Both the position numbers and the translations under genes were made by a program. Below are positions 7,333-12,552 of a DNA stretch of 12,552 nucleotides, in pieces. The notes beneath the pieces were generated by a model. It worked only from the letters and a program-made list of their open reading frames with translations. It did no database searches and was not told the origin of the DNA. The DNA is taken from NCBI GenBank assembly GCA_002296225.1, contig DBHR01000046.1, forward strand, positions 57,230 to 69,781, given 5' to 3'. The DNA comes from Acidobacteria bacterium UBA823. Its GTDB lineage: Bacteria > Acidobacteriota > Vicinamibacteria > Vicinamibacterales > UBA823. Each line of letters starts with the position of its first letter. Positions within the stretch are counted from its first letter, which is position 1.

Positions 7333-8553
7333 ATGTCACTTTTCATGATCCTCAGAATCGGCATCAAGGCTCTGGGCCGAAATAAGATGCGCACGGGCTT
7401 GACCATGCTCGGCCTGATCATCGGCGTCGCAGCCGTCATCACGATGGTGGCACTGGGTAGCGGTGCCCAGCAGTCAATCGAGGACCAGATCACATCGGCA
7501 GGCACAAACATGATCAGCGTGTCGGCTGGAAATTTTTCATCGGGCGGTGTTCGCCACGGATGGGGGTCGGCAACGACCTTATCAACTAACGATGCCAAAG
7601 CGATCCGGGAGCAGGTGCAAGGCGTGCAATACGTGGCGGCAGGTGTGAACGTTCGAGCTCAGGTCATCTATGGGAATCAAAACTGGTCGACTCGGGTTCA
7701 AGGAACAGATGTAGAATTTCCGCTGATCCGGTTCTGGCCGACGGAGTTTGGCACCTTCTTCGCCCCGAGCGACGTCAGTGCCTCGGCCAAGGTTGCGGTA
7801 CTCGGCTCGATCGTGCGCGACACGCTGTTCGGCGAAGGTGTCGACCCCGTGGGGCAAACCATTCGGATCCGAAGGCAGCCATTCAAGGTGATCGGAGTAA
7901 TGTCAGTGAAAGGGCCAGGTTCGTTCGGGGAGGACCAGGATGATACGATCTTTATCCCCTTCACGACCGTTCAAAAGAAACTTCGTGGCATCCGATATAT
8001 CCAGAGTATCACCGTGTCCGCGATGTCGGCCGGTCAAACCGTTATGGTCTCAAATGAAATCTCGGCCCTGCTCAGAGTCCAGCACAATCTCATCCCCGGT
8101 GACGAGGACGATTTCCGAGTGCGGACACTCGAAGAGATGGCCAACGTACGTAGCGAGGCGACCCGCACAATGACCAGCCTCCTGGCAAGCATCGCCGGCG
8201 TGTCGCTGCTCGTTGGCGGTATCGGTATCATGAACATCATGTTGGTATCGGTGACCGAGCGGACACGCGAAATCGGTTTACGAATGGCGGTGGGCGCGAA
8301 GGGTCAAGACGTACTCTTTCAATTCCTTGTCGAGGCAATGGTCCTGAGCTTGCTGGGCGGAGCCATCGGTATCGCCCTTGGCATCGGCCTATCCCGCGGT
8401 ATCACGCAGTTCCTAGAGTGGCCAACGACCGTCTCTCCTGACGCAGTGATCGTGGCATTCGGCTTCGCCGCCATCACCGGGATCTTCTTCGGCTTCTATC
8501 CGGCGCGGAAGGCTGCCCGACTCGACCCCATTGAATCGCTACGATTCGAGTAA
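7333..8553 (+). CDS. MacB-type ABC transporter permease
   Basis: The 406-residue permease has the four-helix MacB layout. TM1 is at about 22-42 (LTMLGLIIGVAAVITMVALG). A large periplasmic (MacB_PCD-like) domain covers about 45-275. TM2 at about 282-305, TM3 at about 332-355 and TM4 at about 370-390 form the FtsX domain. Hallmark strings are GGIGIMNIMLVSVTERTREI with LRMAVGA, and the closing FGFYPARKAARLDPIESLR. AGGAG (7322-7326) lies six bases before the ATG, and only one base separates it from the ATPase stop. By family precedent such pumps use ATP hydrolysis in a mechanotransmission cycle to push periplasmic substrates (peptides, macrolides, lipids or siderophores) through TolC. The substrate cannot be told from sequence. 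Confidence 0.95.
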   Translation: MSLFMILRIGIKALGRNKMRTGLTMLGLIIGVAAVITMVALGSGAQQSIEDQITSAGTNMISVSAGNFSSGGVRHGWGSATTLSTNDAKAIREQVQGVQYVAAGVNVRAQVIYGNQNWSTRVQGTDVEFPLIRFWPTEFGTFFAPSDVSASAKVAVLGSIVRDTLFGEGVDPVGQTIRIRRQPFKVIGVMSVKGPGSFGEDQDDTIFIPFTTVQKKLRGIRYIQSITVSAMSAGQTVMVSNEISALLRVQHNLIPGDEDDFRVRTLEEMANVRSEATRTMTSLLASIAGVSLLVGGIGIMNIMLVSVTERTREIGLRMAVGAKGQDVLFQFLVEAMVLSLLGGAIGIALGIGLSRGITQFLEWPTTVSPDAVIVAFGFAAITGIFFGFYPARKAARLDPIESLRFE

Positions 8554-8595
8554 CGTTGGCCGATTCAAACGCTGCCCTATCGACCTTAATAGCTC
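8531..8595. other. Convergent gene junction with weak inverted repeats
   Basis: The plus-strand export operon and the minus-strand folK end here, 42 bases apart. GAATCG (8533-8538) and CGATTC (8542-8547) form a perfect 6-bp stem at the end of the permease gene. An imperfect pair, GGCCGAT (8558-8564) with ATCGACC (8579-8585), has one mismatch. Neither is followed by a T-run, so no intrinsic terminator can be called with confidence on either strand. Confidence 0.25.
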
Positions 8596-9066
8596 CTAGC
8601 CACACGCGTCGAGCCGCGCGAGCAGTGCGGCAGTGGTGAGCTCGGTGACTGGATCGATGAGATCCGGAGCGATCTCGGAGAGCGGCCCCAAGACGAACCG
8701 CCGGTCCCGAAACCGAGGATGCGGCAATTCAAGGCTGGATGACAACTCGGTTAAGTCGCCAACAAGAATGAGATCGAGATCGAGTGTCCGAGGGGCTCCG
8801 GGAAATAGTCGTGTCCGTGCCCGCTGCTTCTCGATCGCCATGAGCGCCGTGAGAATCTCGATAGGTGCCGCCGCGCTCTGTCCGACGACCACGGCGTTCA
8901 AGAACGGCGGCTGGGGCGCAACACCTTCAGGCGCCGTCTCAACGAACGCCGATACCTGCATACCGGACAAGAGGCCACCAAGCCTAGCAACGGCGTGATG
9001 CAGATGGGCTGCGCGGTCGCCGAGATTGCTCCCAAGGGCGACGGCGACCGGCCGAAGCTCGGGCAT
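8596..9066 (-). CDS. folK: 2-amino-4-hydroxy-6-hydroxymethyldihydropteridine pyrophosphokinase
   Basis: FolK (HPPK) transfers pyrophosphate from ATP to 6-hydroxymethyl-7,8-dihydropterin, the step before dihydropteroate synthase in folate synthesis. At 156 residues it matches the ~159-residue E. coli enzyme. Visible family motifs are ALGSNLGDR (10-18), PPFLNAV (53-59), the magnesium-binding RTLDLDLILVGD (93-104, with D96 and D98) and LPHPRFRDRRFVLGPLSEIAP (114-134). The ATG at 9066 places ALGSNLGD near the N-terminus as usual. The frame continues upstream to 9180, but that would overlap the zinc-finger gene and add unrelated residues. It starts 17 bases after the stop of the DksA/TraR-like gene and is probably co-transcribed with it. 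No neighbouring folate genes (folP, folB) lie in the window. Confidence 0.95.
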   Translation of the reverse strand: MPELRPVAVALGSNLGDRAAHLHHAVARLGGLLSGMQVSAFVETAPEGVAPQPPFLNAVVVGQSAAAPIEILTALMAIEKQRARTRLFPGAPRTLDLDLILVGDLTELSSSLELPHPRFRDRRFVLGPLSEIAPDLIDPVTELTTAALLARLDACG

Positions 9067-9083
9067 GGTCTTCAGCCGAGCGA

Positions 9084-9419
9084 TCAGCCGCTCTGCTTTT
9101 CCTTGCAGGTAATGCAGACGCGTGTCCAGGGGATGGCGTTCAATCGGGCCGGCGCAATCGCTTCGCCGCAGTCCCGACACTCGCCGTAAGTGCCCTTCTC
9201 CATCCGGTAGAGTGCCTCTTCGATGGCCTGCAGAATCTTGGCGTCTGTCTGCTTGAGCTTAAGTCGAATGTGGACTTCATTATTGCCGGTCGCTTGGTCA
9301 GCCAGATCCCCTTGGCGCGTGTTATTTTCCGTTGTCGGCTGGAGCGGCTTAGCGCTGCTTTCGGACAAGATGTCCGCGCGCTTCCGCAACAGCGCGTCTT
9401 TATACTGGGCTGCGTCCAT
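9084..9419 (-). CDS. DksA/TraR-family zinc-finger protein
   Basis: A 111-residue protein of the DksA/TraR family, whose members bind in the secondary channel of RNA polymerase and modulate transcription, often with ppGpp. The C4 zinc finger is complete: C81, C84, C102 and C105 (CRDCGEAI, then CITCKEK). It is preceded by the family signature RMEKGTYGEC. A coiled-coil N-terminal half contains DLADQA (38-43), matching the DxxDxA tip motif of true DksA, though I have not established that it sits at the tip. It is shorter than the 151-residue E. coli DksA. The start at 9419 is preferred over one at 9464 because GGGAGA (complement of 9428-9433) lies eight bases upstream. Whether it acts as a functional DksA or as a general TraR-type regulator cannot be decided here. 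Confidence 0.88.
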   Translation of the reverse strand: MDAAQYKDALLRKRADILSESSAKPLQPTTENNTRQGDLADQATGNNEVHIRLKLKQTDAKILQAIEEALYRMEKGTYGECRDCGEAIAPARLNAIPWTRVCITCKEKQSG

Positions 9420-9427
9420 ACGCAATC

Positions 9428-9433
9428 TCTCCC
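9428..9433 (-). promoter_or_regulatory. Ribosome binding site of the DksA/TraR-like gene
   Basis: GGGAGA on the minus strand lies eight bases before the ATG at 9419. It supports the short start over the in-frame ATG at 9464, which would add 15 non-family residues. Confidence 0.6.
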
Positions 9434-9464
9434 ATGCCACATTTACCAAGGGCAAGAACCTCAC

Positions 9465-9473
9465 ATCTTAACA
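9465..9473 (-). promoter_or_regulatory. Possible extended -10 element upstream of the DksA/TraR-like gene
   Basis: On the minus strand the 104-base gap between the permease gene and the DksA/TraR-like gene contains TGTTAAGAT. This fits an extended -10 (TGn followed by TAAGAT, 4 of 6 to TATAAT). No matching -35 hexamer is seen 17 bases upstream. If real, it would give a leader of roughly 40 bases and make the zinc-finger/folK pair independent of the ABC operon. Confidence 0.25.
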
Positions 9474-9523
9474 TGGTGCGGTCGCCGCGACGAGGAGGGG
9501 AACGCACACCGACCGGTTGTTGA

Positions 9524-12076
9524 TCACTCGGCCCGCAACGTCACCAACGGTCGGCGGCGCAGCATGTCGAGGCTTGAGAGCACACCAACGCCGCCGACAG
9601 TGAACGCCGTCGCGACCAGACCGACGACGTTTTGCGTGAAGGCGGGATTCCACGCGATCTCGAGCAGATAACGACTGAGCGTCCAGCTCAACAACACGGC
9701 ACCGGCGGAGCCTATAACGCCAGCCATCGCTCCCAGCCCGCCGTATTCGAACAGGATCATGGTGGTCATCATTCGGTTGTCGGCACCGAGCGTCTTGAAG
9801 ACCGCGGCCTCGTATAGGCGTTGGAACTTAGTCATAGCAACCGAGCCAATCAAGATAAGCACGCCCGTGAACAACGTAATCGCCCCCACAGCTGAAATAG
9901 CCAACGAGACACCGTCGATGACTTCCTTAGCCGAAGCCATGACGTCACGGACGTCGATAATCGAAACGTTAGAGTAGCGCGCTACTAAGTCGCGTTGCAG
10001 ACGACCGCGGGCGTCCGTTTTGTCGGGCCCGCGGAACATCGCGATGTAGGAATGTGGGGCTGCTGAAAAGGCATCGGGACGGAATACGAACATAAAGCCA
10101 CCGCGCCGGGTATCGTTCCACCGCACCTCACGGACACTGGTCACTCGCGCACGGATCGTCCGGCCGAGCACCTCAAAGCGGATAGTTTTACCAACATCAA
10201 TGTCAAACCGATCTCGGATGCTCTTCTCGATCGACACTTCAGTAATAGATGGGTCGTCGTTCCACGGACCGCCGTCGAGATATCGCTCATTCTCCTCGAG
10301 TCCGTCGCGGTACGTGACAACATACTCGCGCCCCAGTGAACCTCGGCCACGCACGTCCTCGGTGCTGTCCAAGTTGACCGAGTCGCTTTCAACACCGGTC
10401 ACTCGGCCTCGTAGCACCGGCAACAACGTCGCCGCCTTGCCCGGAGCGCTCGCCTCAAGCAATTCGCGTACTCCGTCAGCCTGGTCTTGCTGGATATCAA
10501 GAAGGAACATGTCGGGGGCATCCTCACGCATCTCCAACGAGAATTCCTCTAGCAAATTCACCTGAAGCGCCCGAACGCCGATCAGAAAGAAGCTGCCGAG
10601 ACCTACTGCGAGGAGAATCGTCCGCGTCTGATTACCTGGCCGCCCAAGGCTAATAACCGCATGCCGGAGGGGAAACCAGGCAACTCGACTCAACGGTTTG
10701 ACGATTCGCACTAACGCGCCGGCTGCGAAATGCAGGGCCACCGCGACACCGGCGAATCCCCCGCTCACGTAAGCACCGACACGCCACGAATCAGCCTGCC
10801 AACTGGCCACGCTCACGAGCGCACCCGTGATCGAGCCGACCGTGGCGATCCACAACCAGTCGATTTGCCCACTCGGACGCGGCCCGGTTCCACGCAGCAA
10901 TAGCAGTGGCCGCACGTGTCGAACGTCAAGGAGTGGCACCACGGCAAACAGCAACGAAACCAGTACGCCGATACCCGCGCCTTGCACCACCGCCGAACCC
11001 GTCAACCCGTACGCGATCTCACCGTAGCCGGCCACAACGTTGGTCGGCACCGCCTGGAGTGCGACCATGGCCATGGCTACACCGAGCAGGCTGCCGCCCA
11101 GGCCGAGCACGACCACCTGCAGCACATAGACGGAGAGGAGTTGCCACGTTGTCGCCCCGAGGCACTTCAGGATTGCGATGGTCCTCAGTTTTTGCTGGAC
11201 GAAGACGCGCGTTACGCTCCATACCCCGATGCCGCCAAGGATAACGATTACGAATCCAACGAGGCTCAGATAGTTCTCGGCCCGTTTAAGATTGCGTGAA
11301 ACGCGGTTTTCGGTGTTGTGATACGACCACACTCGCAGGCGGGTCCCCTCAACATCCTCTCGTAGCTGCTCTACAAGCGGTTCAATGTGGGCTTCATCGA
11401 TCCGGATTAGCGTCTGGTAACGCGCCCGGCTCCCAAAGACGAGTAAGTTGCTCTGCACGACCGCGTCGTGGTGAACCAGTACCCGGGACCCTAGGCTGAA
11501 GGCGCTCAACTGATGCCCAGGCTCCACCAGCACAACCCCGCGAATCTCGTAGACGTCATCACCAATGATGATTTCATCGCCGACCTCAACGTCAAACTGG
11601 GCGAGGAGCTCGGGTCGTACTAGGGCACCATAATCAGCAAACATCTCAGGGGTAACCGTCGCGCCACCAACTAACTCCAACTCGCCGTAGAACGGGAAGC
11701 CGGGCTCAACGCCCCGCAGTTCGACCATCTTCGCCACAGCCTTGGCCGATTCGGCCGGCCGTGCCATCGTCGCAGTCTCAACCGACTCAATCCGATCCAG
11801 CACGGGCACTGTTCCGAGCCTGGCGTTGACGATCGCGCGCACCTCCTCAGTCCACGGCTCCCGGCTCTCAACGAGGACATCCGCTGCTAGCAGCGCCCGG
11901 GACTCACGCAGGAGCGCATCACGCGCACTCTGAATGATCGACCGCACACCAACAATCGCCCCGACACCGATCGCCACACAGATGAAAAAAAATACCAGCC
12001 GCTTCCATGATGCGCGGATCTCTCGTAGCGTCATCTTAAACACGAAGCTGAGTGATGCTTGACTGCGCGTAAGCAT
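9524..12076 (-). CDS. YbbP/FtsX-type ABC transporter permease
   Basis: A large 850-residue permease with two FtsX-type domains, as in the YbbP/LolE-like family. About ten membrane segments are visible: 28-48, 270-290, 315-340, 362-384, 408-425, 437-457, 484-504, 725-745, 772-800 and 815-835. Two large extracytoplasmic domains lie at about 50-265 and 505-720. Family-typical strings include TLREIRASWKRLVFFFICVA near the N-terminus, LRTIAILKCLGATTWQLL (297-314), EAAVFKTLGADNRMM (756-770) and the ending LRRRPLVTLRAE. The start at 12076 is 13 bases after the ATPase stop. An in-frame ATG at 12034 would still precede TM1 and is a possible alternative. Such pairs move lipids or lipid-linked molecules, or strip them from the inner membrane, without a dedicated adaptor. 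The substrate here is unknown. Confidence 0.92.
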   Translation of the reverse strand: MLTRSQASLSFVFKMTLREIRASWKRLVFFFICVAIGVGAIVGVRSIIQSARDALLRESRALLAADVLVESREPWTEEVRAIVNARLGTVPVLDRIESVETATMARPAESAKAVAKMVELRGVEPGFPFYGELELVGGATVTPEMFADYGALVRPELLAQFDVEVGDEIIIGDDVYEIRGVVLVEPGHQLSAFSLGSRVLVHHDAVVQSNLLVFGSRARYQTLIRIDEAHIEPLVEQLREDVEGTRLRVWSYHNTENRVSRNLKRAENYLSLVGFVIVILGGIGVWSVTRVFVQQKLRTIAILKCLGATTWQLLSVYVLQVVVLGLGGSLLGVAMAMVALQAVPTNVVAGYGEIAYGLTGSAVVQGAGIGVLVSLLFAVVPLLDVRHVRPLLLLRGTGPRPSGQIDWLWIATVGSITGALVSVASWQADSWRVGAYVSGGFAGVAVALHFAAGALVRIVKPLSRVAWFPLRHAVISLGRPGNQTRTILLAVGLGSFFLIGVRALQVNLLEEFSLEMREDAPDMFLLDIQQDQADGVRELLEASAPGKAATLLPVLRGRVTGVESDSVNLDSTEDVRGRGSLGREYVVTYRDGLEENERYLDGGPWNDDPSITEVSIEKSIRDRFDIDVGKTIRFEVLGRTIRARVTSVREVRWNDTRRGGFMFVFRPDAFSAAPHSYIAMFRGPDKTDARGRLQRDLVARYSNVSIIDVRDVMASAKEVIDGVSLAISAVGAITLFTGVLILIGSVAMTKFQRLYEAAVFKTLGADNRMMTTMILFEYGGLGAMAGVIGSAGAVLLSWTLSRYLLEIAWNPAFTQNVVGLVATAFTVGGVGVLSSLDMLRRRPLVTLRAE

Positions 12077-12089
12077 GGGAAGAACTCGT

Positions 12090-12552
12090 CTAGACCGCCG
12101 ACTCAGATTTCTTGCGATCGCCCGCGCGCGGCCTAACGACCTCGAGCCGCTCCGCCCGACCGTCTCGCATTGCTAGCGTGACATCAGTGTTCTCGGCGAG
12201 TTCGCTATTATGCGTGACAAGCACGACCGTTGTACCGTGCCGCCGGTTCACGTCGATTAGAATCTCAACGATATGGTGCCCATTCGCACTATCGAGGTTG
12301 CCGGTCGGCTCATCGGCCAGCATGAGCGAGGGTTCCATCGCCAGGGCACGAGCGACCGCGACACGTTGCTGCTGTCCACCGGAGAGCTCTCTTGGAAAAT
12401 AATTCTCTCTTCCTTCGAGCCCGACTAACTTAACCATACTCATTGCTTTATTTATACTTTCTTGAGTTTTAATACCCTTAATTTGTAGTGGAAAAGCTAT
12501 ATTCTCAACTACAGTTTTATGAGGCAATAAAGCAAAGCTCTGAAAAACCATT
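12090..12552 (-). CDS. ABC transporter ATPase, N-terminus outside window, apparently chimeric
   Basis: The visible 153 residues begin at the Q-loop (MVFQSFALLPHKTVVENIAF), so Walker A lies beyond the window edge. The signature ELSGGQQQR, Walker B LMLADEPTGNLD and H-loop LVTHN follow. The C-terminal part, from the signature onward, is a LolD/YbbA-type ATPase that fits the permease 13 bases downstream. The part before the signature resembles glycine-betaine importer ATPases (ProV/OpuAA type: FALLPHKTVVENIAFPLQIKG). It is encoded by AT-rich DNA, with AGA for both arginines near the switch (R49 and R54). The frame is kept across the change. The permease's true ATPase is therefore probably represented only by about 12090-12385. 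See the finding on the composition switch. Confidence 0.8.
   Translation of the reverse strand, partial: MVFQSFALLPHKTVVENIAFPLQIKGIKTQESINKAMSMVKLVGLEGRENYFPRELSGGQQQRVAVARALAMEPSLMLADEPTGNLDSANGHHIVEILIDVNRRHGTTVVLVTHNSELAENTDVTLAMRDGRAERLEVVRPRAGDRKKSESAV
12382..12391. other. Composition switch point with 10-bp palindrome
   Basis: GAGAGCTCTC is a perfect palindrome that falls exactly where GC content drops, at the codons for the start of LSGGQ. To the left, 12241-12360 is about 62% GC (74 of 120 by hand). To the right, 12393-12552 is about 32% (52 of 160). The palindrome may be incidental, or it may be the short shared sequence at which two sources were joined. Confidence 0.6.

Noticed and set aside
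9067..9180. Longer FolK start
   Set aside because: The extra 38 residues overlap the DksA/TraR-like gene and do not resemble FolK, which normally starts just before ALGSNLGD.
1..12552. Mobile elements, CRISPR arrays, tRNA or rRNA genes
   Set aside because: I saw no transposase or integrase motifs, no regularly spaced repeats and no tRNA-like cloverleaf. The composition change at the right end looks like a chimeric join and shows no insertion-element termini.

Overview
The window is gene-dense bacterial DNA of moderately high GC. It has short intergenic gaps, no gap over 300 bases without a gene, and no tRNA, rRNA, CRISPR array or transposase that I can see. The gene types suggest a Gram-negative (diderm) bacterium: a TolC-family outer-membrane protein, a periplasmic adaptor, MacB-type and YbbP-type ABC permeases, and a Spy/CpxP-like periplasmic protein. 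The split MacA/MacB-type export genes, the Arg/Gly-rich adaptor and the DksA/TraR-like protein next to folK recall Acidobacteriota or a related group. That assignment is an inference and not firm.

Plus strand, 1-8553. An ECF sigma factor gene (25-702) overlaps by four bases (ATGA) with a gene for a membrane-anchored zinc-type anti-sigma factor (699-1445). A long-form ispH (1481-2710), the last enzyme of the MEP isoprenoid pathway, follows closely. Next come a small secreted Spy/CpxP-like protein (2789-3241), then a complete tripartite export set: TolC-family channel (3421-5037), HlyD/MacA-type adaptor (5042-6526), ABC ATPase (6543-7331) and MacB-type permease (7333-8553). The last four genes are almost contiguous and look like one operon. 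One reading of the whole block is an envelope-stress module: a sigma/anti-sigma sensor, a periplasmic chaperone-like protein, an efflux machine, and a gene for undecaprenyl/isoprenoid precursor supply.

Minus strand, 12552-8596. This runs convergently. It starts with an ABC ATPase cut by the window edge (12552-12090), followed by a 10-TM YbbP/FtsX-type permease (12076-9524), a small DksA/TraR-type zinc-finger protein (9419-9084) and folK (9066-8596) of folate synthesis.

The clearest anomaly is at the right end. The last ~160 bases are only about 32% GC by hand count (52 of 160), against roughly 62% for the adjoining 120 bases at 12241-12360. The switch falls inside the conserved signature (LSGGQ) of the ABC ATPase. 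The AT-rich half encodes a glycine-betaine-transporter-like (ProV/OpuAA-like) sequence, and the GC-rich half encodes a LolD/YbbA-like sequence. The gene here is therefore probably a chimera, either an assembly artefact or a recombination event.
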